From contig CAYFOO010000068.1 of NCBI GenBank assembly GCA_964344775.1, forward strand, positions 1 to 6,776: a stretch of 6,776 nt of DNA, read 5' to 3'. The DNA is from CAYFMH01 sp964344775 (GTDB taxonomy: Bacteria > Patescibacteriota > Gracilibacteria > UBA4473). The notes below the pieces were generated by a model. That model saw nothing but the letters and a program-made list of their open reading frames with translations. It ran no database searches and was not told where the DNA came from. Both the position numbers and the translations under genes were made by a program. Numbering within the stretch: the stretch's first letter is position 1; each line of letters starts with the position of its first letter. Positions 1 to 4,772 of this stretch are shown one piece after another.

Positions 1-28
1 GAGCTTCATGCTTGAAACAGTTCACAGA

Positions 29-132
29 TCTTTTACAAATCGAAAAAATATTCATTCCTTGATTTTAGGGCTACGGCTTCTCTGTGTGACACAGAGGGGC
101 TCTACCCCTAGGATGGGGGATGGATGCAGAAA
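29..132 (+). repeat. Conserved structured leader, copy 1 (5'UTR of unit 1)
   Basis: This segment is repeated at 1570-1671 with roughly 85% identity by eye, which is far higher than the similarity of the downstream proteins. It contains hairpin A (CTCTGTG 80-86 with CACAGAG 90-96, triloop), hairpin B (AGGGG 95-99 with CCCCT 105-109, 5-nt loop) and an alternative pairing of CCCC 105-108 with the second G-run at 115-119. Hairpins A and B share bases 95-96, and both G-runs compete for the one C-run, so a two-state RNA is possible. The 3' end carries GATGGATGCAG (119-129), the exact reverse complement of the loop of both downstream terminators. The gene start lies 36 nt further on. A weak promoter-like pair (TTGAAA 12-17, TACAAA 34-39) sits at the window edge. 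No known riboswitch class is recognised. That it is transcribed is inferred. Confidence 0.75.
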
Positions 133-165
133 ACATCCAAATGTCTCAAACCAATGGAGGGTCAA

Positions 166-488
166 ATGACCATCAAACGTATCCTGGCCGCTACGGCCAT
201 TCTTTTCACCCTCGGTTCCACCCCGGCTCTGGCCGAAAATCTGCTGGGTGCAGCCTTCAATGCCTCCGGCGAAGCATTCGGTCATTCGGTCAATGCAGTG
301 GGTGCCTCCGGCGAAGCCGTTTTCAATGGCGTCGTCGGCGTCTCACAGGTCGCCGTGGGGGTCGCTGGTGGCGTGGTGGGGGGGCGTTCAAGCTTTCCAG
401 TGCCGTCCTGCAGGGGGTCGGTAAACTGGGAGGTGCTATCGGTGACGGTGCTCTGGCCATCTCCGACGAAACCCTGACCTCCCGCTAA
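166..488 (+). CDS. Small secreted Ala/Gly-rich protein, DUF2145 partner, split by a frameshift
   Basis: The start at 166 is chosen because TGGAGG (155-160) precedes it at good spacing. An upstream in-frame ATG at 124 would add 14 residues before the signal peptide and lies in the leader. The product opens with a Sec signal peptide (MTIKRILAATAILF, cleavage near ALA-EN) and continues with Gly/Ala/Ser/Val-rich sequence including a GHS motif. At a run of seven Gs (378-384) the family-like sequence leaves the starting frame, which otherwise runs to a stop at 475-477 with an unrelated tail. It resumes in the -1 frame as AFKLSSAVLQG and ends ISDETLTSR, matching the DDETVT tail of the paralogue at 1694-2005. 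One additional G would restore a protein of about 107 residues. This may be a homopolymer sequencing error, a phase-variable tract, a true pseudogene, or -1 slippage on G_GGG_GGG. From memory, comparable small proteins precede DUF2145 genes in proteobacteria; function is unknown. Confidence 0.7.
378..384 (+). repeat. Poly-G(7) tract at the frameshift point
   Basis: Seven consecutive Gs lie within the small secreted protein gene, read in the starting frame as G GGG GGG, which has the form of a -1 slippery heptamer. Upstream of the tract the family-like frame starts at 166. Downstream the family-like frame is shifted by -1, equivalent to loss of one G. The tract length therefore decides whether an intact protein is made. 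Confidence 0.8.
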
Positions 489-509
489 GACACATCCAAC
501 AACGACAAA

Positions 510-529
510 GGGGGGCAATCATGCCCCCC
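510..529 (+). other. Intercistronic hairpin between the small gene and the DUF2145 gene
   Basis: GGGGGGCA (510-517) pairs perfectly with TGCCCCCC (522-529) around the loop ATCA, an 8-bp GC-rich stem. No T-run follows, so it is not a classical intrinsic terminator. It lies between the small secreted protein and the DUF2145 gene of unit 1. The equivalent gap in unit 2 is only 12 nt and has no hairpin. It may uncouple translation, stabilise an mRNA end or set unequal expression of the two genes. Function is inferred only. Confidence 0.6.
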
Positions 530-554
530 ACGTCGCTCTCAAATGGAGGAGCAA

Positions 555-1421
555 ATGAAAATCCTTAGATTGCTTGCCATTTTCTTGGTGGTTGTTGGCT
601 TAGGGGCTTGTGCTGGCCAACAAAGGCTCACCCCTCAACAACAAGCTGAAGCTGCCATTGCTCATGATCCAGTGGAGATCGCCGCCTTCGCCAAGAAGGT
701 CGAACGTACTCTCGCCGAAAAAGGGGTCCGTGTGGCCCTGGTGGCTCGAGTGGGACGTCCGGTCAGTCAGCTGCCTCCGGGCATCAACTATACCCATGTG
801 GGATTCTGGGTCTACGATCCGGCTATCGAGCTTGATGACGGCCGAGTCGTGGCTGGCTATCGGACAGCCAATCTCTACCAAGGAGCAGGGGATCGTTCCA
901 ATGTCGGAGCAACTGCAGAAGTTTTCCCGGCAGAATTTTTCGCCGATGTACACTCCCTGCGAGCTGGCGTGATCATTCCGACGCCGGAGATGCAAACCCG
1001 CCTCCAGCAAGTGCTCACCTCTTCGGCCTACACGGATTACGTCATCCCCGAATATTCCGTGGTGGCCAATCCGTATGATCGGCGGTTCCAGAACTGCACC
1101 AATTACGTCCTCGACGTGGTGGTGGCAGCCATGCATTGGGAGGGGTTGCACGATTGGTTTGACGATCCTGGATCGCATCAGGTCAAGTGGTGGATCAAAG
1201 CCGAGCTTGAGACAACCTTCCAAGCTCAACGAATCCATCTCAGTGATTCTCAAGTGTGGTTGGCCAACAACTTCATGGCCGACTTCACCGATGAAGATCA
1301 CTACGGCCGCCCCATCGAGACATCTTCCTTCGGGACTATCAAACAGTACCTGGAAGGAGTAAGAAGAGACGGATCCTACGGTCCGAATCATGTCCTGGAA
1401 GTGCTGACGATTACCCGCTAG
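555..1421 (+). CDS. DUF2145-family predicted lipoprotein (copy 1)
   Basis: The protein has 288 residues from ATG 555, chosen because GGAGGAG (545-551) lies just upstream; an in-frame ATG at 543 overlaps that site. The N-terminus is a lipoprotein signal (residues 1-18) with lipobox LGAC and the lipidation Cys at 19. The mature part follows the DUF2145 pattern: a helix near 38-57, RVALVARVGRPVSQLPPG (59-76), YTHVGFWVY with His81, NLYQ (106-109), FPAEFF plus VHSL (124-135), IPTP (141-144), and ANPYDRRFQNCTNYVLDVV with Cys181. An early His in a strand and a late NC motif at the head of a helix is the order seen in permuted papain-like hydrolases such as LRAT/YiiX relatives, so a thiol hydrolase or acyltransferase is a plausible but unproven role. 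It sits behind the small secreted protein gene and ahead of a terminator. GC-rich codons differ from the AT-rich genes downstream. Family call fairly sure, function unknown. Confidence 0.85.
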   Translation: MKILRLLAIFLVVVGLGACAGQQRLTPQQQAEAAIAHDPVEIAAFAKKVERTLAEKGVRVALVARVGRPVSQLPPGINYTHVGFWVYDPAIELDDGRVVAGYRTANLYQGAGDRSNVGATAEVFPAEFFADVHSLRAGVIIPTPEMQTRLQQVLTSSAYTDYVIPEYSVVANPYDRRFQNCTNYVLDVVVAAMHWEGLHDWFDDPGSHQVKWWIKAELETTFQAQRIHLSDSQVWLANNFMADFTDEDHYGRPIETSSFGTIKQYLEGVRRDGSYGPNHVLEVLTITR

Positions 1422-1456
1422 GGGGTCGCTATGACACTGACAGGCTTTCAAACTAA

Positions 1457-1507
1457 AGACGTACATACACTCTGCATCCATCTATCACCTGTGTACGTCT
1501 TTTTTTT
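1457..1507 (+). terminator. Intrinsic terminator of unit 1 with conserved 11-mer loop
   Basis: AGACGTACA (1457-1465) pairs with TGTACGTCT (1492-1500), extended by a G-U and an A-U pair, and is followed by a T-run through 1507. The loop of about 22 nt is unusually large and contains TCTGCATCCATC (1471-1482), complementary over 12 nt to both leaders (119-130 and 1658-1669). The stem shares no sequence with the unit 2 terminator, but the loop core is identical. Termination is well supported; the loop role is inferred. Confidence 0.85.
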
Positions 1508-1527
1508 CTTATTAAAAAGCTAGCACC

Positions 1528-1556
1528 TTGACAAAATACAAAAAATAAACTAAAAA
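1528..1556 (+). promoter_or_regulatory. Putative sigma70-type promoter of unit 2
   Basis: TTGACA (1528-1533) is a perfect -35 box. After 17 nt, TAAAAA (1551-1556) matches 4 of 6 bases of the -10 consensus. A start near 1563 would make the whole copy 2 leader part of the transcript. The surroundings are A-rich, so the -10 assignment is weak. Confidence 0.4.
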
Positions 1557-1569
1557 CAAAATAATTCGC

Positions 1570-1671
1570 TCTTTTACATCTTCGAAAATATTCATCTCTT
1601 TATTTTAGGGCTATGGCTTCTTTGTGTGCACAGAGGGGCTGTACCCCTGAGATAGGGGATGGATGCAGAAA
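1570..1671 (+). repeat. Conserved structured leader, copy 2 (5'UTR of unit 2)
   Basis: This is the second copy of the 29-132 leader. Hairpin A is kept (CTTTGTG 1620-1626 with CACAGAG 1629-1635); the C-to-T change at 1622 turns a C-G pair into U-G, tolerated in RNA but not in a DNA palindrome. Hairpin B is kept exactly (AGGGG 1634-1638 with CCCCT 1644-1648), with one base change in the loop. The alternative pairing CCCCT (1644-1648) with AGGGG (1654-1658) is perfect here. GATGGATGCAG (1658-1668) is identical to copy 1 and complementary to both terminator loops. The gene start follows 25 nt later, behind GGAGA (1683-1687). Confidence 0.75.
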
Positions 1672-1693
1672 CCTTTAACTTTGGAGAACGACG

Positions 1694-2005
1694 ATGGAAA
1701 AGATCTTTTTCGCGGCCTTGGTCGCAATTTTCGCCATTGGGCCCGGCATCGCTCAGGCTCAAGATTCGGCCGGACATTCCGGTCAAGCCAGCACACATTC
1801 TGCCCAGTCGGCAGGTCACTCTCTGGCTGCCAGCGGCAAAGCTGTTTCGGCCATCGGTGCCGTCCCGCTTAAGGTGGTGGGAGGTATCGGGAAAGCCGCC
1901 GATGCCGCTGGAGACGCTCTGCTGAACGCGGCTGGTCAACCGCTCAAGGTGGACGATGAGACCGTCACGGTCGGGCCGCCTCCCAGTGAAGCCCTGAACC
2001 GGTAA
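1694..2005 (+). CDS. Small secreted Ala/Gly/Ser-rich protein, DUF2145 partner (copy 2)
   Basis: This is a 103-residue protein with GGAGA (1683-1687) at good distance from the ATG. Residues 1-22 form a Sec signal peptide (MEKIFFAALVAIFAIG, cleavage near AQA-QD). The mature part is low-complexity, with repeated small-residue blocks around HS dipeptides (GHSGQAS, HSAQSAGHS), then a Val/Gly/Ala stretch (about 52-75) and an acidic tail DDETVTVGPPPSEALNR. It is the intact paralogue of the frameshifted gene at 166-488: both share the GHS block, the hydrophobic Gly/Val segment and the (S/D)DETxT ending. It is followed after 12 nt by its DUF2145 gene, so the two are almost certainly co-transcribed. 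The HS repeats and small residues suggest an extended or membrane-associating periplasmic or surface peptide. The biochemical role is unknown. Confidence 0.8.
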   Translation: MEKIFFAALVAIFAIGPGIAQAQDSAGHSGQASTHSAQSAGHSLAASGKAVSAIGAVPLKVVGGIGKAADAAGDALLNAAGQPLKVDDETVTVGPPPSEALNR

Positions 2006-2017
2006 GGGGGAAAGATT

Positions 2018-2830
2018 ATGAAAAAGTACTTTTCCCTGATCCTGGCCTTGGCCTTCGTGGCCTTGGCCAACATGCCTTCTCAGGCTTGGGCTTTCGCCGA
2101 TTCCGTAGCTGGTAGCAGCCAGTCATCGGAAACCTCCAACTTCACCGCGGAAGAAACTGCGGTCTTCGCCAAGCGAGTGGAGAAATACCTCGCAAGTCAA
2201 GGTGCCCGAGTGGCTATCGTTTGCCGCGTGGGTCGCCCGGTCAGTGATCTTCCCCCGGGTGTCAGCTGTACCCATACAGCTTTCTGGGTGTATTCCCAAA
2301 TCACCCTGGCCGACGGTCGCCAAGTGAAAGGCTACCAGATTTACAACCTCTACCAACTGGAAGGACAACTGGACCGGAGCAAACTGGTCAACGACTTTCC
2401 GGTGGACTTCTTCGGCGGAGTCCACAGCCTGCAAGCCAAGGTTGTCATCCCGACACCGAAGTTTCAGGCTCGCCTGTTGGAGGTCATTGGCTCGCCGAGC
2501 TACCACAGCCTTCACAATCCGAACTATTCGGTGTTGGCCAATCCGTTCAGGACGCAGTTCCAGAACTGCACGGCCTTTACTCTCGATGTGGTCGGGGCTG
2601 CCATCTGGGAGACTTTCGATAGTCGCCAGATTAAAGTCAATTTGAAGGTCTACTTCAAGCCCCATCCGATCCAAGTGAACGGGGTCTTCTTGGCTTTCGG
2701 GGCAATGACCCAACCGGATGTTGCCATGTCTGATCACGACACTGGGACCCCGAAAACAGCAACCTTCGGAAGCATTCAACGCTTCCTGGAAAAGTACAAC
2801 ATGGTTTCCACGACCTATACGGTTTGGTAG
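2018..2830 (+). CDS. DUF2145-family exported protein (copy 2)
   Basis: The protein has 270 residues; GGGGGAAAG (2006-2014) serves as ribosome binding site, 12 nt after the small gene. A Sec signal peptide (1-25, cleavage near AWA-FA) has no lipobox, so unlike copy 1 this protein should be released or periplasmic. It carries the same block order: AKRVEKYLASQGARVAIV (51-68), VGRPVSDLPPG (71-81), CTHTAFWVY with His86, NLYQ (110-113), FPVDFF and VHSLQA (127-140), IPTP (144-147), ANPFRTQFQNCTAFTLDVV with Cys184, and a C-terminal TATFGSIQRFLEKY. Conservation is concentrated around His86 and Cys184, which supports an active-site role. The permuted papain-like comparison made for copy 1 applies equally. 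Roughly 40% identity to copy 1 by eye indicates an old duplication or separate acquisition rather than a recent copy. DUF2145 is known mainly from proteobacteria, as far as I recall. Confidence 0.88.
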   Translation: MKKYFSLILALAFVALANMPSQAWAFADSVAGSSQSSETSNFTAEETAVFAKRVEKYLASQGARVAIVCRVGRPVSDLPPGVSCTHTAFWVYSQITLADGRQVKGYQIYNLYQLEGQLDRSKLVNDFPVDFFGGVHSLQAKVVIPTPKFQARLLEVIGSPSYHSLHNPNYSVLANPFRTQFQNCTAFTLDVVGAAIWETFDSRQIKVNLKVYFKPHPIQVNGVFLAFGAMTQPDVAMSDHDTGTPKTATFGSIQRFLEKYNMVSTTYTVW

Positions 2831-2874
2831 TCTCCATGAGACAGCCATCCCGTCATAACGTGGACCACATACTT

Positions 2875-2932
2875 ATAGGGGCACGCGCACCACCTGCATC
2901 CATCTCATCGCGTGCCCCCTATTTTCTTTTTT
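2875..2932 (+). terminator. Intrinsic terminator of unit 2 with conserved 11-mer loop
   Basis: GGGGCACGCG (2878-2887) pairs with CGCGTGCCCC (2909-2918), extended by ATA/TAT past a one-base bulge. A T-rich tract (2922-2932) follows. The 21-nt loop (2888-2908) has CTGCATCCATC (2894-2904) exactly in its centre, the reverse complement of both leader elements. The stem is strongly GC-rich and unrelated to that of the first terminator. Confidence 0.85.
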
Positions 2933-2944
2933 ATAAAGAGGGGA

Positions 2945-3326
2945 ATCATTTTTGATAATTTTCTATTTTTTCAAAAAATAATTTTCATTTTTCCAAAAAA
3001 ACAAAAAAAGTAATGATTTATAAATTTTTACTAAAAAAGCTCAAAAGCAAGAAATTTGAAATATAAAAATTTTAATTTATGAACCCGTAATACCTTTTTT
3101 ATAAAAAAACGCCTTAAATCGAAGATTCTAAACGAGCCCTTTTGTAGACCTGATTCAGAGTAGAGTACTCTTAATAGTGATGCAAATTACTTAACACAAT
3201 GTATCTTGTTTTAAGTCTTACGAAGTACTGCTCTATTTTGCCTTCGAATTTTGAAAAGGAGGAAAATAGAAAAAATTTTATTTTTTATCTCCCAAAACGT
3301 CAAAAAACATTTTTAAAGAAAAAAAC
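2945..3326. other. AT-rich intergenic stretch without a convincing gene
   Basis: The left part (2945-3115) is A/T-run dominated. The middle part (3116-3260) is more complex in sequence and contains a 10-bp palindrome AGAGTACTCT (3162-3171) and an AAGTACT echo near 3225. A bulged stem (TTTTG 3249-3253 with CAAAA 3293-3297, GGAG 3258-3261 with CTCC 3289-3292) lies near the right end. No frame has both a start codon and coding-like composition. It marks the border between the GC-rich units and the AT-rich genes; no integrase, IS or tRNA attachment site is visible. Confidence 0.6.
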
Positions 3327-3355
3327 TTGCTTTTTCTTTTGTTTTTAATTATAAT
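3327..3355 (+). promoter_or_regulatory. Sigma70-type promoter of the toxin-antitoxin operon
   Basis: TTGCTT (3327-3332) is followed after 17 nt by a perfect TATAAT (3350-3355), 33 nt before the antitoxin ATG. The expected start near 3362 gives a leader of about 27 nt with no Shine-Dalgarno sequence. The symmetric TACGTA just downstream could contribute to autoregulation by the ribbon-helix-helix antitoxin, but no clear operator is visible. Confidence 0.65.
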
Positions 3356-3388
3356 TTGTACGTATGATTTATACATTAATTACTAATT

Positions 3389-3619
3389 ATGAACCACCCT
3401 ATCACCACTACCCTTTCAGCCAATGTTTATCATTTTCTCCAAGAGGAAGCAAAAAAGCTCAAAACAAGTCGAAAAAAGGTTATTGAGCAAGCCCTGAAAG
3501 AATATCAAAAACAAAAGCTCTCAGAGCAGGTAAAAACAGGACTCCAAGAAAGAAAGGAGGAATATGCCGATTTACAAACAGAATTCAGAAAGGCACAAAT
3601 AAACAGTATCAAAGACTAA
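3389..3619 (+). CDS. Ribbon-helix-helix antitoxin of a MazF-type system
   Basis: This protein has 76 residues. Residues 4-40 look like a ribbon-helix-helix fold: a short strand ITTTLSANVYHFLQEEAKKL followed by TSRKKVIEQALKEYQ, the usual turn and second helix of CopG/MetJ-type DNA-binding antitoxins. The C-terminal half (41-76) is charged and helical, rich in Lys/Glu/Gln, as expected of a toxin-neutralising tail that is disordered when free. The stop is 3 nt from the toxin ATG, so the pair should be co-translated. Such antitoxins usually repress their own promoter; the TATAAT upstream is the likely target. No Shine-Dalgarno sequence precedes the ATG, as for the other AT-rich genes here. Family assignment rests on pattern and position; the exact antitoxin subfamily is uncertain. 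Confidence 0.75.
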   Translation: MNHPITTTLSANVYHFLQEEAKKLKTSRKKVIEQALKEYQKQKLSEQVKTGLQERKEEYADLQTEFRKAQINSIKD

Positions 3620-3622
3620 ATA

Positions 3623-3976
3623 ATGAAAAAATACGATATTTTTTTAGCTAACTTAAATCCCAAAAAAGGACATGCTCAGGCAGGTATGAGACCGTGCGTC
3701 ATTATTCAGAGCAATCTTTTTAACTCACATAGCTCTACGGCCTTAATTGTTCCTCTTACCACTACGAAAAAAAACATTTTTCCTAGTGAATTCTATATTA
3801 CGCCGTCAAAACTAAATGGCCTGAGTCAAAAGTCACGTTTTTTGGGAAGTCAGATAATGACGTTGGATAAAAATTATTTAGAGAAAAAATTGGGAAGCCT
3901 GGAGAACAAATATCACTCGCAAGTGAAGGAATCTTTGGGTGTGGCTTTGGATTGGGAGGATGATTTTACAGAATGA
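3623..3976 (+). CDS. MazF/PemK-type mRNA interferase toxin
   Basis: At 117 residues this is the typical size for a MazF/PemK toxin, a sequence-specific endoribonuclease that cleaves mRNA and stops translation. The N-terminus KKYDIFLANLNPKKGHAQAG is the family strand-loop; GMRPCVIIQ places the conserved Arg at 23, and VPLTT places the conserved Thr at 46. The spacing of 23 residues equals that between Arg29 and Thr52 of E. coli MazF as I remember it, so the active site appears intact. The later SRFLGSQIMTLDKNYLEKKLG matches the family QIxTLDKxxLxKKLG segment. It follows the antitoxin by 3 nt. It may help stabilise the neighbouring GC-rich units, or protect the region from loss, but this is inference. 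Confidence 0.88.
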   Translation: MKKYDIFLANLNPKKGHAQAGMRPCVIIQSNLFNSHSSTALIVPLTTTKKNIFPSEFYITPSKLNGLSQKSRFLGSQIMTLDKNYLEKKLGSLENKYHSQVKESLGVALDWEDDFTE

Positions 3977-3986
3977 AAAAATAATT

Positions 3987-4077
3987 TTTGGGAAAACTGA
4001 ACTTTTTTAAATTTAGGTATTTTTAGAAAAAGTTTTAGAAAATATTTTTTATCCACTTTTTTGACATTTTTCCCAAA
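3987..4077. repeat. 10-bp inverted repeat flanking the intergenic region before the ATPase gene
   Basis: TTTGGGAAAA (3987-3996) and TTTTCCCAAA (4068-4077) are exact inverted copies separated by 71 nt of AT-rich sequence. The right arm overlaps the promoter spacer at 4067-4082, so it could be a regulatory or terminator-like fold. The low complexity of the region makes chance possible. Confidence 0.3.
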
Positions 4078-4088
4078 CCCCATAAAAT
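4061..4088 (+). promoter_or_regulatory. Sigma70-type promoter for the ATPase subunit D gene
   Basis: TTGACA (4061-4066), a 16-nt spacer and TAAAAT (4083-4088, 5 of 6 matches) lie 54 nt before the ATG at 4143. This gives the subunit D gene its own promoter instead of read-through from an ATPase operon. No Shine-Dalgarno sequence is seen in the predicted leader. Confidence 0.6.
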
Positions 4089-4142
4089 CCCCCCACTTCT
4101 CTGATTGAAAACTGATCATTGTTAATTGATAATTGAACAAAA

Positions 4143-4772
4143 ATGGCCATAAAAGCAGTGACCGCCACTCGTATGACCCTCCTGGGGCTCAAAAATCAAG
4201 CAAAAGTGGCACAACGTGGGCATAAACTCTTAAAAGATAAGCAGGATGGGCTGATGCAGGAGTTTTTGCAGATCATCCGAAGAGCCAAAGAACTCCGAAA
4301 AGAAGTAGAAAAAGCACTCAAAGAGGCAAATGCAAGCTTTCTCGAAGCACAAGCACTTATTCCTAAGGCTTTTCTACAAAATACGCTCTCTGTACCTCCA
4401 CAAAAACTTGAATTGGAAGTAAAAACCAAAAATGTGATGTCCGTGCGTATTCCTCAATTTTCAATTAGGACGTCCGGCTCCCCTCTTCACTTCGGACTCA
4501 ATCAAACTCGAGGAGAACTCGATGTAGCAATTAAAAAATTTTCTCGTGTGTTTGAATTACTTATCGAACTGGCAGAAATTGAAAAATCAGCCGAAAATCT
4601 GGCTATCGAAATTGAAAAAACACGCCGACGAGTGAATGCTCTCGAACATCGCCTCATCCCCGACCTTGAGGATACTTTGAAATTTATTCAAATGAAACTA
4701 GGAGAAGCAGAAAGATCTGCTATCGTACAAGTCATGGCCATTAAAAATTTAATCGAAAAGCAAAATGCATAA
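4143..4772 (+). CDS. V/A-type ATPase subunit D (central stalk)
   Basis: The 209 residues are the usual length for subunit D, the long antiparallel coiled-coil shaft that rotates inside the A3B3 head of V/A-type ATPases and couples ATP turnover to ion movement. The N-terminus TATRMTLLGLKNQAKVAQRG followed by HKLLKDKQDGLMQEFL is the family signature. The middle (about 80-125) is the globular tip. The C-terminal helix includes EIEKTRRRVNALEHRLIPDL and IQMKLGEAERSAIVQVMAIK, also hallmark segments. In many genomes this gene directly follows the A and B subunit genes. Here it stands alone behind its own promoter and a toxin-antitoxin pair; no other ATPase subunit is in the window. The 3' end overlaps the next gene by 8 nt, suggesting translational coupling. 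The start has no Shine-Dalgarno sequence. Confidence 0.93.
   Translation: MAIKAVTATRMTLLGLKNQAKVAQRGHKLLKDKQDGLMQEFLQIIRRAKELRKEVEKALKEANASFLEAQALIPKAFLQNTLSVPPQKLELEVKTKNVMSVRIPQFSIRTSGSPLHFGLNQTRGELDVAIKKFSRVFELLIELAEIEKSAENLAIEIEKTRRRVNALEHRLIPDLEDTLKFIQMKLGEAERSAIVQVMAIKNLIEKQNA

Noticed and set aside
29..132. Known riboswitch or retron ncRNA
   Set aside because: The leader does not match any riboswitch consensus I can recall, and there is no reverse transcriptase gene in the window.
120..488. Open frame starting MDAE at the leader ATG (120), with a matching MDAE start at 1659
   Set aside because: The shared start is a by-product of the conserved 11-mer ATGGATGCAG. The two frames diverge at once, have no properly spaced ribosome site, and overlap the real small genes. 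Only the 3' part of the first frame is meaningful, as the shifted tail of the small gene.
600..1481. Long minus-strand open frame opposite the first DUF2145 gene, and a similar one at 2123-2848
   Set aside because: Both are shadows of GC-rich coding sequence on the plus strand, without a ribosome site or recognisable domains, and one runs into the terminator region.
119..2904. Integron attC sites or classic IS ends at the 11-bp inverted pairs
   Set aside because: No attC core motifs, integrase, transposase or target-site duplications are visible; the arms lie in a leader and in terminator loops, so an RNA role is at least as likely.
3031..3186. Minus-strand open stretch of about 51 codons in the AT-rich gap, with a Lys/Phe/Leu-rich product
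   Set aside because: It has no ATG start or ribosome site, and the composition is explained by A/T runs. It could be a gene remnant, but nothing supports it.
3913..4140. Minus-strand open frame overlapping the end of the MazF gene
   Set aside because: Its product is Lys/Phe-rich low-complexity sequence from AT-rich DNA and it overlaps a well-supported toxin gene and promoter.
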